From NCBI GenBank assembly GCA_038209775.1, contig JBBQXK010000017.1, forward strand, positions 7,234-71,233: 64,000 nucleotides of DNA, written 5' to 3'. Below are positions 49,930-59,800 of the stretch, in pieces (position 1 is the stretch's first letter; every line of letters begins with the position of its first letter). Below the pieces are notes generated by a model. It saw only the letters and a program-made list of their open reading frames with translations. It was not told the DNA's origin and made no database searches. The DNA comes from JBBQXK01 sp038209775 (GTDB lineage: Bacteria > Pseudomonadota > Alphaproteobacteria > Rhodobacterales > Rhodobacteraceae). Position numbers and translations under genes: made by a program.

Positions 49930-51528
49930 TTGGGATTTGATCTGTGGCTGGCGGCCGGGTTGATGGTGACGGCAGTTCTGTCGGCGCTTGTCGGGCTTCT
50001 GGTGCTGGCCGTGCTGCAGACGCGGGAGGCCGCTAAACCGCGCGGCATCTTTGCCGATACCGCCATGGGGACGGAATTCCTGTTCGACGGCGATACGCTG
50101 GTCGATGCGACGCCCGGCGCGCGGGCGTTGTTGCAGCACAGTCCGGCACAATCGGGGTCACCCTGGGTGCGGCTTCTGGCCTATCTTGGCCCGCGCTTTC
50201 CCGATGTGGCCGAACGCCTGATGCGCATTGCCGGCGAAGGGCGCGTGGCGCTTGCCAGCGACGGCGATGGGGGTGCGCCGCTGTTGCTGATGGCCGAGTA
50301 TCGGGGCGGGCTGACCCGCGTGTCGATCACCGACCCCGAGGCCGAAAGCCATGCAGCAGGCGCGTCACGCGACGGCCTGACCGAACGCGCGGTGCAAGAG
50401 GAGCTGGACCTTCTGCGCGCCTCGGTCGCCGCCGCACCGCTGCCGATCTGGCGCGAATCGGACGGCGGAGACATCACCTGGGCCAATGCGGCCTACCTTG
50501 ACCACCTGATGAAGCGGCTGGAACCCGGGCAGGATCTGGTCTGGCCGATCCCGCGCCTGTTCGAGCGGACCGCAAGTGCGCAAGGGGCCGACCGGCAGCG
50601 CCAGAAGCTGGACCAGAAGGGATCATCGACGCAGGTGCAGTGGTTCGAGTTGTTCACGGCACCCGACCGGGGGGGCAGGCTGGTTTATGCGCAGCCCGTC
50701 GATGCCACGGTACAGGCCGAAACCGCGCTGCGCGGGTTCATGCAGACGCTGGCCAAGACATTCGCGCATCTGACCACCGGCCTTGCGATCTTTGATTCGG
50801 CGCGGCAGTTGCAACTGTTCAATCCGGCGCTGATGGACCTGACAGCACTGCCGCCCGATTTCCTGTCGGCGCGGCCGTCGCTGTCGGCGTTCTTTGACGC
50901 GATGCGCGAACGCTCGATGATCCCCGAGCCGCGCGACTATCGCAACTGGCGCCGTGAGATGGGCGAGATGGAGGCGGCGGCGGCCAGCGGTCTGTACGAG
51001 GAAACCTGGAGCCTGCCGGGCGGGCAGACCTACCGCGTCACCGGTCGGCCACATCCGAATGGTGCGCTGGCGCTGATGTTCGAGGATATCTCGTCCGAGA
51101 TGACGCGCACGCGCCGCTACCGTGCCGATCTGGAACTGGGGCAGGCGGTCATCGACGCGATGGACGAGGCGATTGCGGTGTTTTCATCGTCGGGCACGCT
51201 GGTGATCTCGAACGCGGCCTATGCCGAGGTCTGGGGGCATGACCCGGCCGGCACGCTGGACGGCGAGGCGGGGATGGCGGTGGTGGCCGAGTACTGGCGT
51301 GCAGGCACTGCGCCGACAACCGTCTGGGACCGGGCCGAGGATTTCGCTGCCGCGATGGGGCCACGCAGCGGCTGGACGGACGAGGTTCATCTGGCCGACG
51401 GGCGCCTGATGACGGTGCGGTTTGCGCGTCTGGCTGGCGGGGCGACGCTGGCCGGGTTCCGCGTCACCGGCGTGGCCGATCTGGCCGCCCCGGTTTTCGC
51501 CAGCGCAAGGCCGCGCCGCAGCGCCTGA
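49930..51528 (+). CDS. divL: PAS-domain protein, probable DivL
   Basis: 532 residues from a TTG at 49930 that has GAGGGG 8-12 bases before; a GTG at 49903 and TTG at 49891 are alternatives. One N-terminal membrane helix (LWLAAGLMVTAVLSALVGLLVLAVLQ), then at least three PAS-like units (about 50-170, 275-390, 395-510), with FAHLTTGLAIFDSARQLQLFNPAL and DAMDEAIAVFSSSGTLVISNAAYAEVWG as the clearest. There is no His box or ATPase domain. In R. capsulatus the PAS protein DivL acts through CckA-ChpT-CtrA, and by recollection its gene is near regA; the position between regB and tsaE supports the name. A CtrA box precedes it and its 3' end is duplicated downstream. Confidence 0.7.
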   Translation: MGFDLWLAAGLMVTAVLSALVGLLVLAVLQTREAAKPRGIFADTAMGTEFLFDGDTLVDATPGARALLQHSPAQSGSPWVRLLAYLGPRFPDVAERLMRIAGEGRVALASDGDGGAPLLLMAEYRGGLTRVSITDPEAESHAAGASRDGLTERAVQEELDLLRASVAAAPLPIWRESDGGDITWANAAYLDHLMKRLEPGQDLVWPIPRLFERTASAQGADRQRQKLDQKGSSTQVQWFELFTAPDRGGRLVYAQPVDATVQAETALRGFMQTLAKTFAHLTTGLAIFDSARQLQLFNPALMDLTALPPDFLSARPSLSAFFDAMRERSMIPEPRDYRNWRREMGEMEAAAASGLYEETWSLPGGQTYRVTGRPHPNGALALMFEDISSEMTRTRRYRADLELGQAVIDAMDEAIAVFSSSGTLVISNAAYAEVWGHDPAGTLDGEAGMAVVAEYWRAGTAPTTVWDRAEDFAAAMGPRSGWTDEVHLADGRLMTVRFARLAGGATLAGFRVTGVADLAAPVFASARPRRSA

Positions 51529-51647
51529 TGGCGGTTCGGTTTGCGAACGTTTCGGGAGGGGCCACGCTGGCTGTGTTCCGGGTGACCGGCGTGGAAGAAC
51601 GGGCCGCTCCGGTTTTCGCCAGCGCAAGGCCGCGGCGGAGCGCCTGA
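51409..51647 (+). repeat. Tandem duplication of the divL 3' end
   Basis: Two copies of about 120 bp, 51409-51528 and 51528-51647. Copy 1 is the last 39 codons of the divL-like gene, copy 2 lies directly after. A block of 26 bases is identical and the rest is diverged. The sequence GCGCCTGATG occurs at both junctions, suggesting origin by recombination at short homology. Confidence 0.85.
51528..51647 (+). pseudogene. 39-codon duplicate of the DivL C-terminus
   Basis: The ATG shares one base with the divL stop (TGATG). It encodes MAVRFANVSGGATLAVFRV and ends APVFASARPRRSA, the same tail as the full gene. Frame is intact and would be translated by coupling, but no known peptide has this form. 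Possibly a fossil of an alternative C-terminus. Confidence 0.6.
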
Positions 51648-51704
51648 GGCCATCAGCCCGGCGCGGCCCTTGCGCAGGCGGGTGCTGCGGGTACAGTCGG
51701 CGCA

Positions 51705-52241
51705 ATGCTGACCCCCGAGACGCTGACCCCCGAGACGCTGACCCCTGTGACGCTGATCCCCGTGACCTTGATCCCTGCGACGCTGACGCTTGACCTTCCC
51801 GATGCGGAGGCGACGGTCCGTCTGGGCCGCACTCTGGCCGGTGTTCTGCGGGCGGGGGATGCCGTGCTGCTGTCGGGGGCCATTGGTGCGGGCAAATCGC
51901 ACCTGGCGCGCGCGCTGATCCGGGCGCGGCTGGGCCGGGATGAGGATGTGCCTTCACCCACCTTCACGCTGGTGCAGACCTACCCGGATGCGGCGGGTGA
52001 TCTGTGGCATGCGGACCTCTACCGGCTGACCCACCCGGACGAGTTGGTGGAACTGGGGCTGGAGGCGGCGTTTGACACCGGGGTGTGTCTGGTCGAATGG
52101 CCCGACCGGATGGGGTCGCTGGCCCCGACGGGGGCGTTGCACTTGCGCCTGTCCGATGTGGGCGAGGGGCGCAGGGCGGACCTTTCGGGTGGGCGTCAGG
52201 GGTTGATCGCGGCGATTGCCGATGATTGGTCCGTGGCATGA
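51705..52241 (+). CDS. tsaE: tRNA threonylcarbamoyladenosine ATPase TsaE
   Basis: 178 residues. Walker A GAIGAGKSHLARALI, then SPTFTLVQTY and HADLYRLTHPDELVELGLE, the TsaE core; VEWPDRMG follows. It is the ATPase partner of TsaB/TsaD in t6A synthesis. The first 25 residues (LTPETLTPETLTPVTLIP...) are a five-fold pentapeptide repeat encoded by 15-bp units and are not part of the fold. The true start could lie at the end of the repeats, but no other ATG is present. Overlaps amgK by 4 bases. Confidence 0.93.
   Translation: MLTPETLTPETLTPVTLIPVTLIPATLTLDLPDAEATVRLGRTLAGVLRAGDAVLLSGAIGAGKSHLARALIRARLGRDEDVPSPTFTLVQTYPDAAGDLWHADLYRLTHPDELVELGLEAAFDTGVCLVEWPDRMGSLAPTGALHLRLSDVGEGRRADLSGGRQGLIAAIADDWSVA
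51708..51782 (+). repeat. Five 15-bp tandem repeats in the tsaE 5' end
   Basis: Units at 51708, 51723, 51738, 51753 and 51768, consensus CTGACCCCCGAGACG. The first two are identical; later ones drift (CTGACCCCTGTGACG, CTGATCCCCGTGACC). In frame, they encode Leu-Thr-Pro-Glu-Thr-like pentapeptides. Minisatellite-like, prone to slippage without breaking the frame. Confidence 0.9.
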
Positions 52242-53248
52242 CCGGGCGGGCGCGGGCAATGCAGGTCTTTCTTGAAGGTGCCGGGTGGGGGGCTGCGCAG
52301 CGGGTGCATCTGGCGGGCGATGCGTCGGACCGCAGGTATGAGCGGCTGACGCAGCCACAGGGCAGTGGCGTGTTGATGGACAACCCGCCGGGGGGGGCCG
52401 ATGACCCTGCGGCCTTTGTGCGCATGGCGCAGCATTTGACCGGCCTTGGTCTGTCGGCCCCGCGCGTGTTGGCTGCCGATACCGGGGCGGGTTTCCTGCT
52501 GCTGGAGGATTTGGGCGATGCGCTTTTTGCGCGGCTGCTGGCCGATGCTCAGGGGCGCGAAACGGACCTTTATGCCGTTGCCACCGATGTTCTGGTCCAC
52601 CTGCAGGGCCAGGCGGCACCCCAGGGTCTGCCCGACCTTTCCGCCGGTGACTGGGCCAATGCCGCCGCCTTTGCGCTGGACTGGTATGCCTTTGCGGCCA
52701 CGGGTGTGCGGCCCGATGCCGGGGCTTTTACCGACGCGCTGACGCGGGCATTGGCGGCGCATGCCGACGGCCCCAGGGTGTTGATCCTGCGGGATTATCA
52801 TGCGGAGAACCTGCTGTGGTTGCCGCAGCGTCAGGGTATCGCACGGGCGGGGGTGCTGGATTTCCAGTTGGGGCAGATGGGGCAGCCGGGGTATGATCTG
52901 GTGTCGCTGTTGCAGGACGCGCGGCGCGATGTGGCGCCGGCGACGGTGGCGGCGATGACGGCGCGGTTTGTGGTGGCGACGGGGGCCACGGGGTTTGACG
53001 CGGCCTTTGCCGTGCTGGGCGCGCAGCGGGCGTTGCGGATCATGGGGGTATTCGCGCGGCTGGCGTTGGTCGCGGGCAAGCCCGGGTATCTGCCGCTGTT
53101 GCCGCGCGTCTGGGGCCAGTTGCAGGCGAACCTGGCACACCCCGCGCTGCGGCCGCTTGCGACCCTCTGCGCGCGCCTTGTGCCGCCACCGACCGCCTCC
53201 GTTCTGGAAAGGATCGCCCGCCAATGCGGCAGCCACCGCAATCCGTGA
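52238..53248 (+). CDS. amgK: N-acetylmuramate/N-acetylglucosamine kinase AmgK
   Basis: 336 residues from the ATG at 52238 overlapping the tsaE stop. Aminoglycoside-phosphotransferase-like fold: LAGDASDRRYERL near the start, GFLLLEDLGDALFARLL, catalytic ILRDYHAENLLWLP (HxxN) and VLDFQLGQMG (metal Asp). AmgK phosphorylates anomeric MurNAc/GlcNAc in the peptidoglycan recycling bypass of alpha- and gammaproteobacteria. The next gene, murU, supplies the following step, which makes the assignment firm. Confidence 0.9.
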   Translation: MTGRARAMQVFLEGAGWGAAQRVHLAGDASDRRYERLTQPQGSGVLMDNPPGGADDPAAFVRMAQHLTGLGLSAPRVLAADTGAGFLLLEDLGDALFARLLADAQGRETDLYAVATDVLVHLQGQAAPQGLPDLSAGDWANAAAFALDWYAFAATGVRPDAGAFTDALTRALAAHADGPRVLILRDYHAENLLWLPQRQGIARAGVLDFQLGQMGQPGYDLVSLLQDARRDVAPATVAAMTARFVVATGATGFDAAFAVLGAQRALRIMGVFARLALVAGKPGYLPLLPRVWGQLQANLAHPALRPLATLCARLVPPPTASVLERIARQCGSHRNP

Positions 53249-53913
53249 TGCTGTTCGCCGCCGGGTTCGGCACGCGGATGGGGGCCTTGACGGCCGACCG
53301 GCCAAAGCCGCTGATCCCGGTCGCGGGGCGGGCGCTGATCGACCATGCGCTGGACTTGGCCGAGGGGCTGCGGGTGGTGGTGAACGTGCATTACCTGGGC
53401 GACCAGATCGTGCGGCATCTTGCGGGGCGCGACGTCGCGGTATCGGATGAGACGGCGCGGATTCTGGATACCGGGGGTGGCTTGCGGCATGCGCTGCCGC
53501 TGTTGGGGACGGGGCCGGTGTTCACGCTGAATTCGGATGCGGTCTGGACCGGGGACAATCCACTGACCGAGCTTGCGGCGGCGTGGGACCCGGGGCGGAT
53601 GGATGCGCTGTTGCTGATGTTGCCGGTGGCGCAGGCGGTAGCGTCGTCGGGGCGCAGCGATTTCGTGATGGGTTCGGATGGGCGGATCGGCCGGGCTGGC
53701 GGGGCCGAGGGGGTGGCGTATCTGGGGGCGCAGATCATCATGACGGATGGGTTGGCGGCGGTGGGGGACGAGGTGTTTTCGCTCAACCGGATGTGGGACG
53801 GGATGATTGCCGCAGGGCGGGCTTACGGGCTGGTCCATCGCGGTGGGTGGTGCGATGTGGGGCATCCGGCGGGGATAGCCCGTGCCGAGGCGATGTTGGC
53901 ATCCGATGGATAA
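53224..53913 (+). CDS. murU: N-acetylmuramate-1-phosphate uridylyltransferase MurU
   Basis: 229 residues. Nucleotidyltransferase signature MLFAAGFGTRMGALTADRPKPLIPVAGRALIDHAL (GxGTRM...KP), then DTGGGLRHALPLL, NSDAVW (metal Asp) and WCDVGHPAGIARAE near the end. It makes UDP-MurNAc from MurNAc-1-P and UTP. Overlaps amgK by 25 bases and addB by 8. Confidence 0.92.
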   Translation: MRQPPQSVMLFAAGFGTRMGALTADRPKPLIPVAGRALIDHALDLAEGLRVVVNVHYLGDQIVRHLAGRDVAVSDETARILDTGGGLRHALPLLGTGPVFTLNSDAVWTGDNPLTELAAAWDPGRMDALLLMLPVAQAVASSGRSDFVMGSDGRIGRAGGAEGVAYLGAQIIMTDGLAAVGDEVFSLNRMWDGMIAAGRAYGLVHRGGWCDVGHPAGIARAEAMLASDG

Positions 53914-56845
53914 GGTGTTCCCCGGCCATGGTCCGCGCATCTGGGCGATGCCGCCCGGTGCCGATTTCCCGGTGCATCTGGTAGCGGGCCTGCGCGCGAT
54001 GCTGGCTCCGCATCCGCCCGAGGTGGCGGCGCGGCTGACGCTGATCGTGAATACCGCGCGGATGCGGCGGCGGATCGTGGCGTTGTGGGCGATGACGCCG
54101 GGCCTCATGCCGCGCATCCGGCTGGTTACCGATCTGGGGCGGGATACGGCGATGGCCGGCTTGGCCGCAGCGGTGCCGAAACTGCGCCGCCGGCTGGAGA
54201 TTGCGCAACTGGTGGCCGGGCTCCTGGACCGCGCGCCGGATATCGGGCCGCGTGCGGCGCTGTATGATCTGGCTGAAAGTCTGGCCACCCTGATGGACGA
54301 GATGCAGGGCGAAGGGGTGCCGCCGGAACGGATCGCGGCACTGGATGTGTCGGACCACTCGGCGCATTGGCAGCGGACGCAGGAATTCTTGGGGATCGTG
54401 TCACCCCTGTTCACCGATCCCGCCGCCCCCGATGCCGAGGCGCGCCAGCGTGCGGTGGTCGAGCGGCTGGAGGCGGACTGGGCCCGCGTGCCGCCCCCCG
54501 GCCCGGTGATCGTGGCAGGGTCGACCGGATCGCGCGGCACGACGCAGACGCTGATGCAGGCGGTGGCGCGTCTGCCGCAGGGGGCGCTGGTGCTGCCGGG
54601 GTATGACTTTGACCTGCCGATGGCGGTCTGGCAGGGGATGGATGATGCGCTGACGGCCGAGGATCATCCGCAGTACCGGTTTCACCGGCTTTTGGCGGGG
54701 CTGGACCTGACGCGTGACGACGTGCGGCTGTGGCCCGGCGCTGTGGCCCCGAGCCCGGTGCGCAACGCGCTGGTATCGCTGTCGTTGCGGCCGGCACCCG
54801 TGACGGACCAGTGGCTGACCGAGGGGAGCGTGTTCACCGGCATCCCTGCGGCCACCGCAGGGATGACCCTGATCGAGGCGCCTTCGCCCCGGGCCGAGGC
54901 GCTGGCGATTGCGCTGATCCTGCGGCAGGCGGCGGAGGAGGAGCGGACGGCGGCACTGGTGACGCCCGACCGGATGCTGGCGCGGCAGGTGACGGCGGCG
55001 CTGGACCGCTGGCGCATCAGGCCCGATGACAGTGCGGGGCGGCCACTGGACCTGTCGGCACCGGGGCGGCTGTTGCGGCAGGTGGCCGAGGCGATGGGGG
55101 CAAGGGTTTCGGCCGAGGGGTTGGTGTCGCTTTTGAAGCATCCGTTGGTGGCCAGCGGTGGCACCCGCGGCCCGCATCTGCGGCTGGTGCGCGAGCTGGA
55201 GCTGGAGTTGCGGCGGAATGGCCCGCCCTATCCTGCGCCCGCAGGGCTGGCTGAATGGGCGATGGCGCGGTCTGACGAAGGGGCGGCGGACTGGGGACGG
55301 TGGTTGGAGGGTGTGCTGGTGGGGCTGGCAGGGGCGGGGGTGGCGATGCTGGACCACCACGTCGCGCGCCACCGGGCCGCGACCGAGGCGCTGGCGGCGG
55401 GACCGGGGGCGGTTGGGGCGGGTGCGTTGTGGTCGGGCGATGCCGGGACCGAGGCGTTGGCGGTGATCGAGGATCTGGCGCGCGAGGCGGCAAGCGGTGG
55501 CACCATGGGGCCGCGCGATTATCGTGCGTTGATCGCCACGCTGTTGTCGGCGGGCCAGGTGCGTGAGACGGCGGAAACCCACCCCCGCATCCTCATCTGG
55601 GGCACGCTGGAGGCGCGGGTGCAGGGGGCCGATCTGGTGATCCTGGGGGGGCTGAACGAAGGCGTGTGGCCCGAACGGCCCGCGCCTGATCCGTGGTTGA
55701 ACCGCGCGATGCGGGCCGGGGCGGGGTTGTTGTTGCCGGAACGCAAGATCGGGCTGGCTGCGCATGATTATCAGCAGGCCATCGCCGCGCCCGAGGTGGT
55801 GCTGACCCGCGCCGCCCGCGATGCCGATGCCGAGACGGTGCCGTCGCGGTGGCTGAACCGGCTGACCAACCTTCTGGACGGGTTGCCCGATGCGGGCGGG
55901 CGGCAAGCGCTGGCCGACATGCGGCGGCGGGGGGCGGAATGGCAGGCCTTGGCCGAGATGTCCGAGCGGCCGCTGGTCGCCGTGCCGCCCGAACCCCGCC
56001 CCGCCCCCCGCCCGCCGGTGGCGGCGCGGCCCAAGGCGCTGTCGGTGACGCAGATCACCACGCTGCTGCGCGACCCCTATGCGATTTATGCGGGCCACAT
56101 CCTGCGGCTGGAACGTCTGGACCCGCTGCGCCCGATGCCCGACGCGCGGTTGCGCGGAACGGTGCTGCACCGTGTGCTGGAAAGGTTTGTGCGCGAACGG
56201 CCTGAACGGGAAGGCCCCGAGGCCGCCGCCGTCCGGTTTCACGCGGTGACGCAGTTCGTTCTTGCCGAGGCCGTCCCATGGCCCGCCGCCCGCGCCCTGT
56301 GGCAGGCACGTCTGGATCGCGCGGCGGCGTTCTTTCTTCGGGTGGATGCGGGCAGCGGCGGGGTGCCGGTGGTGGTGGAACGGGCGGGCAAGACGCAGGT
56401 GGCCCCGCATGCGTTCATGCTCAAGGCCCGGCCTGACCGGATCGACCTTTTGCCCGGGGGGCAGGTGCATATCTATGACTACAAGACCGGCAGCCCACCG
56501 TCGAAGGCGCAGCAAAAGCACTTTGACAAGCAACTGTTGTTGACGGCAGCGATGGCCGTGCGGGGGGCTTTTGCGGCGCTGGAAGGTCAGGTCGAAGTGG
56601 CGGCAGTCAGCTATGTGGGGCTGGGCACGACGCCGAAGGTCGATACGACCGAGTTGACCCCCGACGACATCGCCGACGTCTGGGATGGCTTGGTGCATCT
56701 GGTGGGGGAATACCTTTCGCCGACCAAGGGCTATGCGTCACGCCGGGCTGTGTTCGGGTCGGCCTATCCGGGCGACTATGACCATCTGGCGCGGTTCGGC
56801 GAATGGGAGATGACCGACCTGCCGGTTCCCGGGGATGTCGGATGA
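53906..56845 (+). CDS. addB: Double-strand break repair protein AddB
   Basis: 979 residues from the ATG at 53906. The middle has VILGGLNEGVWPERPAPDPWLNRAMR, typical of AddB/RexB. The C-terminal nuclease domain begins LSVTQITTLLRDPYAIYAGHIL and contains ARPDRIDLLPGGQVHIYDYKTG, the PD-(D/E)xK active site (Asp, Asp-Tyr-Lys). The alphaproteobacterial AddB lacks a complete N-terminal helicase Walker A, as here. Together with AddA it resects DNA ends for RecA. Confidence 0.95.
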   Translation: MDKVFPGHGPRIWAMPPGADFPVHLVAGLRAMLAPHPPEVAARLTLIVNTARMRRRIVALWAMTPGLMPRIRLVTDLGRDTAMAGLAAAVPKLRRRLEIAQLVAGLLDRAPDIGPRAALYDLAESLATLMDEMQGEGVPPERIAALDVSDHSAHWQRTQEFLGIVSPLFTDPAAPDAEARQRAVVERLEADWARVPPPGPVIVAGSTGSRGTTQTLMQAVARLPQGALVLPGYDFDLPMAVWQGMDDALTAEDHPQYRFHRLLAGLDLTRDDVRLWPGAVAPSPVRNALVSLSLRPAPVTDQWLTEGSVFTGIPAATAGMTLIEAPSPRAEALAIALILRQAAEEERTAALVTPDRMLARQVTAALDRWRIRPDDSAGRPLDLSAPGRLLRQVAEAMGARVSAEGLVSLLKHPLVASGGTRGPHLRLVRELELELRRNGPPYPAPAGLAEWAMARSDEGAADWGRWLEGVLVGLAGAGVAMLDHHVARHRAATEALAAGPGAVGAGALWSGDAGTEALAVIEDLAREAASGGTMGPRDYRALIATLLSAGQVRETAETHPRILIWGTLEARVQGADLVILGGLNEGVWPERPAPDPWLNRAMRAGAGLLLPERKIGLAAHDYQQAIAAPEVVLTRAARDADAETVPSRWLNRLTNLLDGLPDAGGRQALADMRRRGAEWQALAEMSERPLVAVPPEPRPAPRPPVAARPKALSVTQITTLLRDPYAIYAGHILRLERLDPLRPMPDARLRGTVLHRVLERFVRERPEREGPEAAAVRFHAVTQFVLAEAVPWPAARALWQARLDRAAAFFLRVDAGSGGVPVVVERAGKTQVAPHAFMLKARPDRIDLLPGGQVHIYDYKTGSPPSKAQQKHFDKQLLLTAAMAVRGAFAALEGQVEVAAVSYVGLGTTPKVDTTELTPDDIADVWDGLVHLVGEYLSPTKGYASRRAVFGSAYPGDYDHLARFGEWEMTDLPVPGDVG

Positions 56846-59800
56846 CGCCGCGCGATGATGCCACGCTGCGCCAGATTGCCGCCGCAGACCCCGCGCGGTC
56901 AACCTGGGTTTCGGCCAATGCGGGATCGGGCAAGACGCGGGTGCTGACCGACCGGGTGGCGCGGATGCTGTTGGACGGGGTCGACCCCGCGCGCATCCTG
57001 TGCCTGACCTATACCAAGGCCGCCGCGTCCGAGATGCAGAACCGGCTGTTCCGGCGGCTGGGGGCCTGGGCGATGCTGCCGGATGATCCGTTGCGCGCGG
57101 CGCTGGCCGATCTTGGGGTGGAGGGGGCACTGCCCGGTGCGACGCTTGCCCGGGCGCGGACGCTGTTTGCGATGGCGATCGAGACGCCGGGGGGTTTGCG
57201 CATCCAGACCATCCATTCGTTCTGCGCGTCGCTGTTGCGCCGGTTCCCGCTGGAGGCCGGGGTGTCGCCCCGCTTTGCCGAGATGGACGACCGCGCGGCC
57301 ACCCTGTTGCGGGCCGAGATCATCGAGGATCTGGCCGAGACTTTGGCCCCTGCGGTCATCGCGCGGGTGGCGATGGCCTATACCGGCGAGGATGTGGCGA
57401 CCCTTGCCGCCGAGGTTGCGGGCAAGCGGACGGGGTTTGTGCGGGTGCTGGACGACCGTGCCGCCCGGGCGCTTTTCGATGTGCCCGCGAACGAGACGCC
57501 GGATGCGATCCTGTCAGAGGTGTTCGGGGGCGATGAGGGCGACCTTCTGGCCGGTGTCACGGCGGTGATGGCGACGGGCAGTGTGACGGATGTGAAGAAC
57601 GCCGATTTGCTGGCGCTGATCGACGTGGACACGCCCGATCTGGCCGCGCTGCAACGGTTGGAGCGGCTGTTCCTGTTCGGCCCGACCGCCAAGGCCCCGT
57701 TCGGGGCCAAGGTCGGCACCTTTCCCACCAAGGCCACGCAACCCGCACTCGGGTCGCTGCTGGGGCCGCTGAACGCCTTGATGGCGCGCCTGGCGTCGGC
57801 GCGTCCGCGCCGGGTGGCGTTGATGGCGGCGGAGCGGACGGCAACCCTGCATGCCTTTGCGGCGGCGTTCCTGCCGGAATATGTGGCGCGGAAGGCGGCG
57901 CGGGGGCTGCTGGATTTCGACGACCTGATCCTTGGGGCGCGGGCGCTGTTGACTGACCCGGGGGTCGCACAATGGGTGCTGTTCCGGCTGGACGGCGGCA
58001 TCGACCATATTCTGGTGGACGAGGCGCAGGACACCAGCCCGGTGCAGTGGCAGGTGATCGAGTGTCTGGCGGCCGAGTTTACCGCCGGTCGCGGGGCGCG
58101 GGATGCCCAGCGGACGCTGTTCGTGGTGGGCGACCGCAAGCAGTCGATCTATTCGTTTCAGGGGGCCGACCTGCGCAACTTTGCGGCCAAGGAGACCGGC
58201 TTTGCCGCCAGCCTTGCCGCCGCCGGCACGCCGTTGCAACGGACGGAACTGCACCATTCGTTCCGCTCGTCCCCCGCCATCCTGCGGCTTGTCGATGCGA
58301 CGTTTGATCCGGCCAAGGGGCGCGGGTTGGACGGCGGATCGACCCATATCGCGCACCGGCCCGACATGGCCGGACGGGTGGAGTTATGGCCGCCCTTTGA
58401 CAAGGCGGCAGACCCCGAGCCGGAGAATTGGTACGACCCGGTCGACTTGCCGACCGGCGAGCATCACGCGGCGCGGCTGGGGGCAGCGGTGGCGCGGCGG
58501 ATCAGGGCGATGGTCGAGGCGCGGGTGCCGGTTCCGGGCAAGGACGGGTTGCGCGCGGTTGAGCCGGGCGATTTCCTGATCCTTGTGCGCCGCCGTTCCG
58601 ACATCTTTGCCGCCGTCATTGCCGCCTGCAAGGCTGCGGGGTTGCCCATCGCGGGGTCTGACCGGATGCGGCTGGGGGGTGAGTTGGCGGTGCGCGATAT
58701 CGGGGCTTTGCTGGCGTTCCTCGCGTTGCCCGAGGATGACCTGTCGCTGGCCGCTGCCCTGCGTTCACCGCTGTTTGGCTGGACCGAGAATGCGCTGTAC
58801 CGGCTGGCACAGCCGCGCAAGGGGTATCTTTGGGCGGCATTGCGCGACGCGGGGGGGGAGACGGTCGCGATGCTGGACGACCTGCGCGGGCAGGCCGATT
58901 TCCTGCGACCCTATGAGTTGATCGAGCGTATCCTGACCCGCCACGACGGCCGCCGTCGCTTGATCGCGCGGCTGGGGGACGAGGCAGAGGACGGCATCGA
59001 CGAGATGCTGTCGCAGGCCCTGGCCTATGAGCGGCAGGCAGTGCCGTCGCTGACCGGGTTTCTGGTGTGGCTGGACGCCGACGAGGTCGAGGTCAAGCGG
59101 CCGGCCGAGGGGGCGGGGGGGCGCATCCGGGTGATGACGATCCACGGGGCCAAGGGGCTGGAGGCCCCTGTCGTGATCCTGCCCGACACCGCCGCCTACC
59201 GCAAACGCGAGCGTGACGAGGTGCTGGTGACGCCGGATGGCACGCCTTTGTGGAAGACCCCCGCCGATGCCAGCCCCGCCCTGATCGCCGAGGCCCGCGC
59301 CGCCCGCAAGGCGCGGGAAGAAGAGGAATCGCTGCGGCTGTTGTATGTGGCGCTGACGCGGGCGCAAAGCAGGCTGATCGTGGCGGCGGCGGGTGCCTTG
59401 GGCAAGGAAGTCACCGACGAGGATGCCCCGCCCCCCGCCTGGTATCACTTGATCGCCGACGGGATGTTGGCGGCAGGGGCTGTGCCGGGTGAGGGCGGTG
59501 GGTTGGAGCTGTCGTTCGGCGACTGGTCCGGGCCTGTCGCTGCCCCAGCGGTCACCGACACGGCGCATATGCCGCCGCTGCCCGACTGGACGGGGCGCCA
59601 TGCCCCCACGACAGCGCCCGGTCCCAAGCCGCTGTCGCCATCCGACCTTGGCGGTGCCAAGGCGTTGGCGGGCGAGGCGGGGTTGGATGAGGCTGCAGCG
59701 ATGGCGCGGGGCACCGTGCTGCACCGTTTGCTGGAGCATCTGCCGCTGCATGATGTGGCGGACTGGCCGATGCTGATGGCGCAACTGGACCCGGCAGGCG

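Noticed and set aside
51708..51782. CRISPR-like repeat array
   Set aside because: The 15-bp units are contiguous without spacers and in frame with tsaE, so a minisatellite.
52831..56698. Very long open frames on the minus strand opposite amgK, murU and addB
   Set aside because: They are antisense to genes with clear family motifs. High GC removes stop codons, the translations are rich in Arg/Pro/His/Gln, and no motif is visible.
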